Part shown: piece after piece, positions 18,812-26,687 of the stretch
How the letters are laid out: each line of letters opens with the position of its first letter
How positions within the stretch are numbered: position 1 is the stretch's first letter
The notes under the pieces: generated by a model
Seen by the model: only the letters and a program-made list of their open reading frames with translations
Databases searched by the model: none
What the model was told of the DNA's origin: nothing
Program-made: the position numbers and the translations under genes
NCBI GenBank assembly: GCA_900112325.1
Contig: FOLJ01000006.1
Span: 248,001-312,000, forward strand
Length of the DNA: 64,000 nucleotides
Direction of reading: 5' to 3'
Source of the DNA: Micromonospora sediminimaris
GTDB lineage: Bacteria; Actinomycetota; Actinomycetes; Mycobacteriales; Micromonosporaceae

Positions 18812-20349
18812 ACGTCGGGGAGTTCCTGCTGGTCTCGGTACTCGCGGTGCCGGCGCTCGGCGCGCTGGCGGTGGCGGCGACGCCCCGCGACCGGGCGGCG
18901 CGGATCGTGGGCACCGTGGCCGCCGCACTCACCCTCGTCGCGGCGGCGTCGCTGGTCGCCGGCCGGAACGCCGCATGGTCGACGTACGCGCCCCAGGACG
19001 CCGCCGGGGCGGTGCGTCCCTGGCACTCGATCGACCTGCCCTGGGTCCCTGGGCTGGAGCTGCGCTTCCACCTGGGCGTCGACGGCATCTCCTGGCCGCT
19101 GGTGGTGCTTACCGCCCTGCTGACCCTGCTCTGTTGCGGCTACAGTCTGTGGCGGGTGCCGGGCGGAGGCGACGGCCGGGCCCTGGTGGCGCTGCTGCTG
19201 GTCGTCGAGGTCGGCATCCTCGGCACCTTCCTCGCCTTCGACCTGGTGCTGTTCTTCCTCTTCTTCGAGGTCGTCCTGCTGCCGATGTACGCGATCATCG
19301 TCGGTTGGGGCGGCGACGGCACCGACCCGGCGGCACTGGACGCGCGGCGGCGGGCGGGGCGGAAGTTTGCCCTCTACACCCTGTTCGGTTCGGTGCTGCT
19401 GCTGGTCGGCGTGTACGTGGTGGTGGCCGCCGCCGGCACCGCCGACATCGTGGCGCTGACCGGCGGCACCGAGCTGTCCCGCACCACCCAGCTCGCCGCC
19501 TTCACCCTGCTCGCGCTGGCCTTCGCGGTGAAGAGCCCGCTGTGGCCGCTGCACTCGTGGCTGCCCGACGCGCACACCCAGGCACCCACCGTCGGCAGCG
19601 TGCTGCTCGCCGGGGTGCTGCTCAAGATGGGCACGTACGGTCTGATCAGGGTCGCCGTCGGGGTGGCCCCCGAGGGCGCCAGGTGGGCGGCACCGGTGCT
19701 CGGTGTGCTCGCCGTCGCCGCCATCCTGATCGGCTCGCTGGTCTGCCTGGCGCAGAGCGAGTTGAAGCGGCTGATCGCGTACTCAAGCGTCGGGCACATG
19801 GGCTTCGTCCTGCTGGGAGTCGCCACCCTGACCGCCACCGGCATCCAGGCGGCGCTGATCGGCAACGTCGCCCACGGCATCATCACAGGTCTGCTGTTCT
19901 TCCTGGCGGGCGCGATCAAGGACCGTACCCACACCGGCGCGCTCAGCGAGCTGTCCGGGCTGCGGGAGACCGCCCCGCGCCTGTCCGGGCTGCTCGCGTT
20001 CGCGGCGGTCGCCTCGCTGGGGCTGCCCGGGCTGGCCGGCTTCTGGGGCGAGGCGTTCGCCGTGGTCGCCGCCGTCGAGTCGGGTGGTGCGCTGTGGACC
20101 ACGCTGGCGGTGCTGGCCGCGATCGGCGGGGCACTGACGGCGGCGTACCTGCTGCGACTGTTGCGGCGGGTGACCCACGGCGAGCCCAGCCCGGCGGTCG
20201 CCGCGCTCGGGCCCAAGCTGGCCGGAGCCGAACTGGTCGCCTGGGCGCCACTGGTCCTCCTCGCGCTGGCCGTCGGGCTGGCCCCGACGCTGGTGCTGGG
20301 CGTCGCCGAAGCTCCGGTCGAGGCCCTGGTGGGAGTGGTGGCGCGATGA
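18808..20349 (+). CDS. nuoM: NADH-quinone oxidoreductase subunit M
   Basis: NuoM is the second antiporter-like pump of complex I. The 513-residue product has about 14 helices. It keeps the glutamate in FFLFFEVVLLPMYAI, the lysine in AFAVKSPLWPLHSWLPDAH, a second lysine in LAGVLLKMGTYGLIR and the segment QSELKRLIAYSSVGHMG. The ATG overlaps the stop of the 27-codon ORF. Its end carries a 20-nt sequence that is repeated 50 bp later, just before nuoN. Confidence 0.97.
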   Translation: MNVGEFLLVSVLAVPALGALAVAATPRDRAARIVGTVAAALTLVAAASLVAGRNAAWSTYAPQDAAGAVRPWHSIDLPWVPGLELRFHLGVDGISWPLVVLTALLTLLCCGYSLWRVPGGGDGRALVALLLVVEVGILGTFLAFDLVLFFLFFEVVLLPMYAIIVGWGGDGTDPAALDARRRAGRKFALYTLFGSVLLLVGVYVVVAAAGTADIVALTGGTELSRTTQLAAFTLLALAFAVKSPLWPLHSWLPDAHTQAPTVGSVLLAGVLLKMGTYGLIRVAVGVAPEGARWAAPVLGVLAVAAILIGSLVCLAQSELKRLIAYSSVGHMGFVLLGVATLTATGIQAALIGNVAHGIITGLLFFLAGAIKDRTHTGALSELSGLRETAPRLSGLLAFAAVASLGLPGLAGFWGEAFAVVAAVESGGALWTTLAVLAAIGGALTAAYLLRLLRRVTHGEPSPAVAALGPKLAGAELVAWAPLVLLALAVGLAPTLVLGVAEAPVEALVGVVAR

Positions 20350-20404
20350 GCGAGCGTAGCGAGCGGTTCATTCGGTTCAGTGCGGTGGTGGCGCGATGAG
20401 CGAG
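20335..20404 (+). repeat. 20-bp direct repeat flanking an MSER element
   Basis: GTGGTGGCGCGATGAGCGAG occurs at 20335-20354 and again at 20385-20404, 50 bp apart. The intervening sequence encodes ERSERFIRFSA. The duplication moves nuoN downstream yet preserves an ATGA stop/start overlap on both sides through a 17-codon ORF. Confidence 0.75.
20346..20399 (+). CDS. MSER-type 17-residue coupling ORF between nuoM and nuoN
   Basis: Encodes MSERSERFIRFSAVVAR. The ATG overlaps the nuoM stop and its stop overlaps the nuoN ATG. It lies within the 20-bp direct repeat pair, which suggests it arose by insertion or slippage of a short dispersed sequence. The likely effect is to keep ribosomes moving from nuoM to nuoN. 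Confidence 0.4.
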   Translation: MSERSERFIRFSAVVAR

Positions 20405-21868
20405 CCGAGTCTGGTGCAGGCCGTCGACCACGTGGCGCTGCTGCCGGCGTACCTGGCCGCCGGGACGGCGGTGCTGGTGCTGCTTGTGGACCTGCTGGCG
20501 GCCCGGCCACCGGCCACCGTCGCCACGGCGGTCACCGGCGCGGTCGCCACCGCAGTCGGTGCGGCGGCGGTCGGCTCGGGGGCCGAGCGACGCACGTTCT
20601 GCGTCGGTGCCGACTGCTCGTACGTCTTCGGCGGCCGGGCCGCCCTGGTCGCGGCGCTGGTGGCGCTGCTCGTCCTCGGGGTGCTGGCGTTGTCCGGGCC
20701 GCTGCTGCGGGCCGGGAACACCCCGGTGGGGGAGTACTGCTTCCTGCTCGCCTGCTCGATGACCGGCGGCGTGGTGCTCGGCGCGGCCGGTGACCTGATC
20801 ACCCTGATCGTGGCGGTGGAGGTGCTCACCCTGCCGCTGTACGTCCTGGTCGGCCTGCGTCGGGGCAGCCTGGCCAGTGCCGAGGCGGCGGTGACCTTCT
20901 TCGTGGTCAGCGTGGTCGCCACCACGCTGACCCTGCTCGGTGCCGCGCTGCTCTACGCGGTCACCGGCGGACTGCACCTGGAACGGCTGGGTACCCTCCT
21001 CGCCGACGAGGCGCTGCTCGACCTGCCGTTGACCACTGTCGCGGTGACGCTCGTGGTGGCGGGACTGGCGTTCAAGGTGGCGGCGGTGCCGTTCCACGCC
21101 TGGGCGCCGGCCACCTACGACGGGGCACCACTGCCGGTGGCCGCGTACCTGTCGACCGCGTCCAAGCTCGGCGGGGTGGTCGCGCTGCTGGCAGTGGTGC
21201 GGCAGGCGTTGCCGCCGGAGGTGACCGGGCCGGTGCTGGCCCTGGTCGCCGCGCTGACCATGACCGTCGGCAACCTGGTGGCCCTGCGCCAGCGGCGTAC
21301 GGTCCGGCTGCTCGCCTGGTCCTCGGTGGCCCAGGCCGGCTACATCCTCGCCCCCCTCGGCGCGCTGGCCCTGACCACCGACGCGGAGGCCCGCACTGCC
21401 GCGTACGCCGCCGCCCTGGCGTACGCCGTCTTCTTCGTGCTGCTGGAACTGGCCGCCTTCGCCGGCGTGGTGGCCCTGCGTCCGGCCGGCGCCGACGGGG
21501 GCAGGCTCGACGACCTGCGCGGTGCGGCACGGCGGCACCCCTGGGTCGGTGCCGGGCTGGCGTTCGCGCTTATCGGCCTCGCCGGCCTGCCACCCGGCCT
21601 GGCCGGACTGTTCGCCAAGGTGACGGTGGTCCGGTCCCTGCTCGGTGGCGACGCCGGCTGGCTCGCCCTGGTGGTGGCGGTGAACGCGGTCATCGGCCTG
21701 GCGTACTACCTGCGGGCCGCCGCGCTGCTCTACGCCCCGCCCGGAGACCTCACCGCCCGTGTCGCCCGACCCGCCCGCGCGGTGGCTGCGGCGCTGGCGG
21801 TGGCGACCGTGGTGGCCCTGGTCGTCGGCTTCGCACCGCAGGTCGTGCTCGATCTCGCCGGGAGCTGA
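20396..21868 (+). CDS. nuoN: NADH-quinone oxidoreductase subunit N
   Basis: NuoN is the proximal antiporter-like subunit of complex I. The 490-residue protein has about 14 helices. It shows the glutamate in LIVAVEVLTLPLYVL, the lysine in AGLAFKVAAVPFHAWAPATYDGAP, a further lysine in STASKLGG and the segment RLLAWSSVAQAGYI. It is the last nuo gene, coupled to nuoM through the small MSER ORF. No strong terminator is seen before htpX. Confidence 0.96.
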   Translation: MSEPSLVQAVDHVALLPAYLAAGTAVLVLLVDLLAARPPATVATAVTGAVATAVGAAAVGSGAERRTFCVGADCSYVFGGRAALVAALVALLVLGVLALSGPLLRAGNTPVGEYCFLLACSMTGGVVLGAAGDLITLIVAVEVLTLPLYVLVGLRRGSLASAEAAVTFFVVSVVATTLTLLGAALLYAVTGGLHLERLGTLLADEALLDLPLTTVAVTLVVAGLAFKVAAVPFHAWAPATYDGAPLPVAAYLSTASKLGGVVALLAVVRQALPPEVTGPVLALVAALTMTVGNLVALRQRRTVRLLAWSSVAQAGYILAPLGALALTTDAEARTAAYAAALAYAVFFVLLELAAFAGVVALRPAGADGGRLDDLRGAARRHPWVGAGLAFALIGLAGLPPGLAGLFAKVTVVRSLLGGDAGWLALVVAVNAVIGLAYYLRAAALLYAPPGDLTARVARPARAVAAALAVATVVALVVGFAPQVVLDLAGS

Positions 21869-21993
21869 ACCCGGGCCAGCCAGCGCGCCATCCGTCACTC
21901 AGGTAACTCTCAGTCATGAGACGGATGGTTGACGGGTACCGGGGTGTTGTACCGGTCAGCGGATCCCGGCATCCGTGCACCGAAGGAGTGATC

Positions 21994-22869
21994 GTGCACC
22001 ACAACCGTCTGAAGACCGCCGCGCTGCTCGGCCTGCTCACCTCGCTGATTCTGGCGGTGGGCTACTGGTTCGGCGGCAGCGGCGGCCTGGTCATCGCCGT
22101 ACTCGTGTCGCTGGTGATGAACGGCGTCACGTACTTCTACTCCGACAAGCTGGCACTTCGCTCGATGCGGGCGCAACCGGTAAGTGAGGCGCAGTTCCCC
22201 GAGCTGTACCACATGGTTCGCGAGTTGGCCGCCGAGGCCCGACAGCCCATGCCCCGGCTCTACGTGAGTCCGACCGCCCAGCCCAACGCGTTCGCCACCG
22301 GGCGTAACCCGCAGAACGCCGCCGTCTGCGTCACCCAGGGGATCGTCGAGCTGCTCGACTACCGCGAGCTGCGGGGCGTCATCGGTCACGAGCTGTCGCA
22401 CGTCTACAACCGGGACATCCTCATCTCCAGCGTGGCCGCCGGCCTCGCCGGCATCATCACCATGCTGGCGAATCTCGCCCTGTTCATCCCGCTGGGCGGC
22501 AACAGCGACGAGGACGGCCCGAACCCGCTGGTCCTGCTGCTCACCATCATCCTGGGGCCGATCGCGGCCACCGTCATCCAGCTGGCGATCAGCCGGAGCC
22601 GTGAGTTCCAGGCGGACGCCTCGGGTGCCGAACTGACCGGGGACCCGCTGGCCCTGGCCAGCGCCCTGCGCAAGATCCACATGGGTGCCCAGCGGCGGCC
22701 GTTGCCGGCCGAGGGGCAGCTCACCAGCACCGCGCACCTCATGATCGCCAACCCGTTCCGGGGTGGCGGGGTGGCCGCGCTCTTCGCCACCCACCCGCCG
22801 ATGGAGCAGCGGGTCGCCCGGCTTGAGCAGTTGGCGAGCCAGACGGGCCCCGTGCGTTACCAGCGCTGA
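21994..22869 (+). CDS. htpX: Membrane zinc metalloprotease HtpX
   Basis: HtpX is an M48B membrane protease that degrades damaged membrane proteins with its active site facing the cytosol. Two N-terminal helices are followed by the zinc motif HELSH (about residues 132-136). Two further hydrophobic segments follow, then the third ligand in [13 protein letters not shown] (around residue 204). The length, 291, is normal. The GTG at 21994 is chosen because AAGGAG lies 6 nt upstream; an ATG at 21916 would give an atypical N-terminus. Confidence 0.93.
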   Translation: MHHNRLKTAALLGLLTSLILAVGYWFGGSGGLVIAVLVSLVMNGVTYFYSDKLALRSMRAQPVSEAQFPELYHMVRELAAEARQPMPRLYVSPTAQPNAFATGRNPQNAAVCVTQGIVELLDYRELRGVIGHELSHVYNRDILISSVAAGLAGIITMLANLALFIPLGGNSDEDGPNPLVLLLTIILGPIAATVIQLAISRSREFQADASGAELTGDPLALASALRKIHMGAQRRPLPAEGQLTSTAHLMIANPFRGGGVAALFATHPPMEQRVARLEQLASQTGPVRYQR

Positions 22870-23097
22870 CCCGCCCTGCCCCGGCGCCGGCGCGGGCGGT
22901 ACCGTCCCTCGCCGGGGTGGAAGGGCACCACGAGTTGCGGTATGCCGGCCGCTCGGAGGCGGTTCGAGAGAGCAGATTGCGGCATCCCGGGAACGGGGTG
23001 GGTGAGCGCCGCCACAGGGCCGGACCGCGGGGTCGGCCGGACAGGGGACGTTAGGGTCTAACTGAGTCTCGCTCATTACATCTCGTGGAGGTCCGCT

Positions 23098-24357
23098 GTG
23101 GCTGGGCTGCGCCGGTATCTGGCTGTCTGGCAGATTCCGGGCGCACCGACCCTGCTGATCACCGGCATCATCGGGCGACTCGGGATCGGCATGACGCCAC
23201 TCGCGTTGCTGCTCGTCGTCGAAGGGGTGACCGGCCGCTACTCGTTGGCCGCCGCGGCCGGCGGCTGCTACGCCCTATCCGGCGCCACGCTGAGCCCGGT
23301 GGCTGGCCGGATCGCCGACCGGATCGGTCCCACCCCGGTGCTGCTCGGCACCGCGATCGCCCACCCGTTGGCCCTGATGGGGCTGCTCTGGGCGGCCCGG
23401 GCCGATAGCGCTCCCTTCGCGCTGGTCCTGCTGGCTTCGGCGGCGGCCGGTGGAACGTATCCGCCGATGACCGCCGCGATCCGTGGTGCCTGGAACGGCC
23501 TGACCAACGTCGACTCCGGTCGGTACTACCTGCGCAACACCGCACTTGCCGCCGAAACCACCCTTTTCGAGATCGTTTTCGTGCTCGGTCCACTGCTGGT
23601 GGCCGGGTTCGTGCTGGTCGCCGACGCTGGGGCGGCGCTGATCGGTGCCGCGGTGGTGACCCTGGTCGGCACCCTGTCGGTTGCGCTCGGCCAGGCCATG
23701 CGCGGCTGGCGTCCGCACGCCCGGGAACATCATGCCCGTGGCCTCGGTCCGCTTCGGGTCGCCGGCTTTCCGGCGCTGCTGCTCTGCGTGGCCAGCATCG
23801 GCATCGCCTTCGGTGCGGCCGGCGTGACCGTTCCGGCGTTTGCCACCCGCTACAGCCCCGACGACCCGAACAGCCTCGCCGGCGTGCTGTTGGCCGTCTG
23901 GGGGGTCGGCAGTGCGATCGGGGGGTTCTGGTTCGGCGTCCGCCGGCCGGCCCGCAACATGACCCGCCTGTTCGCCTGGCTGCTCGCCGTGCTCGCCGGC
24001 AGCTTCGCTGTCTTCGCCGTGATGCCGACGCCAGTCGCACTGGGCGCCGCCCTGGTGATCGGCGGAGCCGCCATCGCTCCCGCGCTGACTCTGGAAAACA
24101 CCCTGGTCGGGCGGATCTCGCCGACCAGCATGCTGAACGAGGCGTACACCTGGGTGGTGACCATGTCGGTAGGTGCGAGCGCGGTCGGCGGCGCCGTCTC
24201 CGGCCTGATCGTCGACCATGCCGGCGGGGTGCCCTGGGCCTTCCTGTTCGCCGGGTTCGCACTCGCCGTCGGAGCGGCAGTCGCCGCGCTGCCGGCCGGC
24301 CCCATCGCCCGCGCGGAGGCCACCGCCGTCCGGGCCGAGCAGCCCGCCGCGGCCTGA
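23098..24357 (+). CDS. MFS transporter
   Basis: A 419-residue, 12-helix major facilitator. The first half has the loop [19 protein letters not shown], the MFS motif A position. The second half has an equivalent loop, [11 protein letters not shown]. It looks like a drug or metabolite exporter; the substrate cannot be told. GTG start with GGAGGT upstream. It stands alone on the plus strand after htpX, 228 bp away, with nothing recognisable in the gap. Confidence 0.8.
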   Translation: MAGLRRYLAVWQIPGAPTLLITGIIGRLGIGMTPLALLLVVEGVTGRYSLAAAAGGCYALSGATLSPVAGRIADRIGPTPVLLGTAIAHPLALMGLLWAARADSAPFALVLLASAAAGGTYPPMTAAIRGAWNGLTNVDSGRYYLRNTALAAETTLFEIVFVLGPLLVAGFVLVADAGAALIGAAVVTLVGTLSVALGQAMRGWRPHAREHHARGLGPLRVAGFPALLLCVASIGIAFGAAGVTVPAFATRYSPDDPNSLAGVLLAVWGVGSAIGGFWFGVRRPARNMTRLFAWLLAVLAGSFAVFAVMPTPVALGAALVIGGAAIAPALTLENTLVGRISPTSMLNEAYTWVVTMSVGASAVGGAVSGLIVDHAGGVPWAFLFAGFALAVGAAVAALPAGPIARAEATAVRAEQPAAA

Positions 24358-24385
24358 CCCGCGCAATGATGGGTACGACGGCAGG

Positions 24386-24481
24386 ATGTTCCTCTTCTTC
24401 TCGAACCGGATCGGCTGTCTCGGCTCGATCCTGGTGAGCGCGATCCTGACGGTCGTCCTGCTGCTGATCTTCGCCCGTTGA
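24386..24481 (+). CDS. 31-residue single-pass membrane protein
   Basis: The product begins MFLFFSNRIGCLGS and continues as one hydrophobic helix (ILVSAILTVVLLLIF). I recall very similar small proteins annotated as hypothetical in other actinomycetes, which supports a real gene; this is from memory, not a search. It lies 28 bp after the MFS gene and a strong hairpin follows it. Function unknown. Confidence 0.65.
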   Translation: MFLFFSNRIGCLGSILVSAILTVVLLLIFAR

Positions 24482-24495
24482 CGCGGATCCGACGC

Positions 24496-24530
24496 CCGGC
24501 CGGCCCGGTCAGGTGGGCCGGGCCGGCCGG
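24496..24530 (+). terminator. G/C-rich hairpin
   Basis: CCGGCCGGCCC (24496-24506) pairs with GGGCCGGCCGG (24520-24530) around a 13-nt loop. It follows the small membrane protein gene and precedes the GNAT gene. There is no T-tract. Confidence 0.5.
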
Positions 24531-24579
24531 CGGAGGTTCTCCCGTTGGGCGGTAGCCTCGCGTGCCGAGGAGGCGAGTC

Positions 24580-25050
24580 ATGGAGCTGACCGCGCTGGGC
24601 CCGACCCATCCGGCCGTCGTGGCGAGCTGGGCGACCTCTGCCGAGGAGAGTCGTCGCTGGTGCTCCCACGACCGAGTGACCGCGGAGAACGTCAGGCGCT
24701 GGGGAACCGAGCCCGACGTGCTCGCGTACCTCGCACTCCTCGACGGAGAACCGGCCGGCTACGGCGAGCTGTGGCTCGACGACGACGAGGCCGAGGTGGA
24801 GTTGGCCCGCCTCATCGTGGCCCCGGCGCTGCGCGGCCGGGGCCTGGGCCGTCGGATGGTCACCTTGCTCACCAACCTGGCGCGGGACCACCACCCGACG
24901 GTGCTGATGCGATTGCATCCCGACAACGTTCCGGCGCTGCGGTGCTACACCGCCGCCGGCTTTGAACTGGTTCCGCCGGACGAGGCGGATCAGTGGAACC
25001 GGGGCCAACCCGTGCCGTACCTCTGGCTGCGCCACCGGCGCGACGACTGA
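24580..25050 (+). CDS. GNAT family N-acetyltransferase
   Basis: A 156-residue GNAT protein. The acetyl-CoA-binding segment is LIVAPALRGRGLGRRMV (R-G-x-G-x-G/A motif) and the C-terminal element is NVPALRCYTAAGFELVP. It transfers an acetyl group to an amine, but the substrate is unknown. The ATG at 24580 follows GAGGAGG; the longer upstream frame is not needed. Monocistronic. Confidence 0.85.
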   Translation: MELTALGPTHPAVVASWATSAEESRRWCSHDRVTAENVRRWGTEPDVLAYLALLDGEPAGYGELWLDDDEAEVELARLIVAPALRGRGLGRRMVTLLTNLARDHHPTVLMRLHPDNVPALRCYTAAGFELVPPDEADQWNRGQPVPYLWLRHRRDD

Positions 25051-25165
25051 CCAGACCGTTCGGAGGACCACGCCGGATCCGTGGCAGCGCTCCGGTCAAC
25101 GCATCGAGCTGCGGAGCGCAACAATCGCTGGCGGCGACGGATCGACGCGGCCGGTTCGAGACGAC

Positions 25166-25660
25166 TTAGCGGTAGTTGGTGAACTGGAGGGCCACGCCGA
25201 AATCCTCGGCCTTGAGCAGCGCGATGACCGCCTGAAGGTCGTCCCTCTTCTTGCCGGTGACCCGCAGCTGGTCGCCCTGGATCTGGGCCTGGACGCCCTT
25301 GGGACCCTCGTCGCGGATCTTCTTGCTGATCGCCTTCGCCTTGTCCTGGTCGATGCCCTGGATCACCTTGGCGTCGAGCTTGAAAACCTTGCCCGAGGGG
25401 CGAGGATCACCCGCGTCCAGCGACTTCAGCGAGATGTTCCGCTTGATGAGCTTCTCCTTGAACACGTCCAACGCGGCCCGGACCCGCTCCTCGGTCTCCG
25501 CCTGGAGGCTGATCGCCTCCTCACCCGACCAGGAGATCTCGGCGCCCGTGCCCCGAAAGTCGAACCGCGTCCCGAGCTCCTTGTCCGCCTGCCGGAGGGC
25601 GTTGTCGACCTCCTGGCGATCGACCTTGCTCACGATGTCGAACGACGGGTTCGCTGCCAT
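25166..25660 (-). CDS. YajQ family nucleotide-binding protein
   Basis: A 164-residue protein of the YajQ/UPF0234 family, starting [20 protein letters not shown] and ending [11 protein letters not shown], both diagnostic. Family members bind nucleotides, and some bind c-di-GMP and act with transcription factors (known in Xanthomonas). A ribosome site GGAG is best spaced for the ATG at 25660 rather than the in-frame ATG 6 nt upstream. A GGDEF-EAL gene lies 1 kb away on the other strand, a possible but unproven functional link. Confidence 0.93.
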   Translation of the reverse strand: MAANPSFDIVSKVDRQEVDNALRQADKELGTRFDFRGTGAEISWSGEEAISLQAETEERVRAALDVFKEKLIKRNISLKSLDAGDPRPSGKVFKLDAKVIQGIDQDKAKAISKKIRDEGPKGVQAQIQGDQLRVTGKKRDDLQAVIALLKAEDFGVALQFTNYR

Positions 25661-25809
25661 ACTCATGCTCCTGCTGTCTGGCTGTTTTGTGATCCTTTGG
25701 CCCTGGTTGCCCAGGGGTACGACCCCCTGACGGTACCCGGTTGCGGCGGCAACGGGTGGAGCCGCTATCCTTGCTTCCGCCGCCGCGCCACGGTGCGGTG
25801 GTACGCCCT

Positions 25810-25893
25810 GGCGGGTTGCCCGAGCGGCCAATGGGAGCGGACTGTAAATCCGTCGCGAAAGCTACAGAGGTTCGAATCCTCTACCCGCCACCA
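25810..25893 (+). tRNA. tRNA-Tyr (GTA)
   Basis: The acceptor stem GGCGGGT pairs with ACCCGCC (25883-25889). The anticodon GTA is at 25844-25846 in the loop ACTGTAAAT. A long variable arm follows, as expected for bacterial tRNA-Tyr, then the T-loop TTCGAAT. CCA is encoded at 25891-25893. A TATCCT -10-like box lies at 25766-25771. Confidence 0.97.
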
Positions 25894-25900
25894 GGTGCAC

Positions 25901-25942
25901 AAAGAGCCCCCTCACCAGCGAGATCTGGTGAGGGGGCTCTTT
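25901..25942. terminator. Strong hairpin after tRNA-Tyr
   Basis: A perfect 18-bp stem: 25901-25918 (AAAGAGCCCCCTCACCAG) with 25925-25942, and a 6-nt loop. The A and T runs at the two ends give a classical intrinsic terminator on both strands. Confidence 0.9.
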
Positions 25943-26451
25943 CGTGGGCCTACGTCGTGTCCCCGTTCGGTGAGCGGTGCCCGCGCCTGATCGGGTTGAC
26001 CACCGCCCGGCCGGTCCACCACATCGACGATCCTGGGCGTGGCCCGACGGGGTGGCGGGCGTACATTGACTCTGTTCGCTGTTCCTCGGTGCTGGGGGAG
26101 GTGGCTGTCCGGGGACCTGGGGCCGTGCTGCCGTCTGTTGCGTCGCATGTGCGCCACTCTCGCGAGTGGACGTTGACCGCGGGGCGCGGAGCGGCGAGAG
26201 TGGTGGAGCGACGTGTACGCGAACCTGCCAGGTTCGTGGTTTTCCGGCCAATACCGGCAAAACCGGTGCCTTGTCGTTTTGGGCACCCTCAGATGCTCCG
26301 ATGGGGGTGCTACCGGCCCAGAAGCCGGTCGACGACGGCTGGTCGCACGTCCGGGGGACGGCTATGCCCGTTCGCTGGCTTTTCCGGCTGCCTGGGCTGT
26401 GGCACGATCGGCGTACCCGTCACTACACCCCCGAAGGCAGGAGTGCTCCCG
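25943..26451 (+). other. About 500-bp non-coding, structure-rich region
   Basis: No convincing gene on either strand. It holds several inverted repeats: CCACTCTCGC (26154-26163) with GCGAGAGTGG (26194-26203); the palindrome GAACCTGCCAGGTTC (26221-26235); TTTTCCGG facing CCGGCAAAA (about 26238-26260); GGTGCC facing GGCACC; GCACCC facing GGGTGC (about 26281-26310); and AGCCG facing CGGCT (around 26320-26340). It leads directly into the small exported-peptide gene and may be a long structured 5' leader. No known riboswitch consensus was recognised. Confidence 0.4.
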
Positions 26452-26649
26452 ATGTCTCGTCGAAGGAGTGGTCGAGTGCTTGCCGCAGTCGCGGCAATCG
26501 CCATGCTCGCTACGGTGAGTGCTGCCGTGGTCGGATTCGGCGATGCGCAGTTCGTCGGTATCGGGTGGGAGAACAACCCGCTCCAGGCCAACGGCCTTGA
26601 GTGGGGCGCCCCCGCACCAGACGATGTGGTTGTTTCGAGCACACGCTGA
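26452..26649 (+). CDS. 65-residue exported peptide of unknown function
   Basis: MSRRRSGRVLAAVAAIAMLATVSAAVV is a basic start plus hydrophobic core typical of a signal peptide, or a single membrane anchor. The remaining roughly 35 residues (from about FGDAQFVGIGW) are acidic and aromatic with no cysteines. AGGAG sits 8 nt before the ATG. It is 38 bp before the GGDEF-EAL gene and probably cotranscribed. I do not recognise a family. Confidence 0.6.
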   Translation: MSRRRSGRVLAAVAAIAMLATVSAAVVGFGDAQFVGIGWENNPLQANGLEWGAPAPDDVVVSSTR

Positions 26650-26687
26650 CCGGGAGGCACTCGGCAATCTGGTGAGGGGGCACCTGC

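Noticed and set aside
25912..26286. Minus-strand ORF of 124 codons in the non-coding region after tRNA-Tyr
   Set aside because: Starts and ends within hairpins, Arg/Pro-rich composition, no ribosome site and no recognisable motif.
26240..26400. c-di-GMP riboswitch before the peptide and GGDEF-EAL genes
   Set aside because: A GGCAAAACC stretch recalls the aptamer, but the conserved GGGACGCAAAGCC core is absent. A covariance-model search would settle it.
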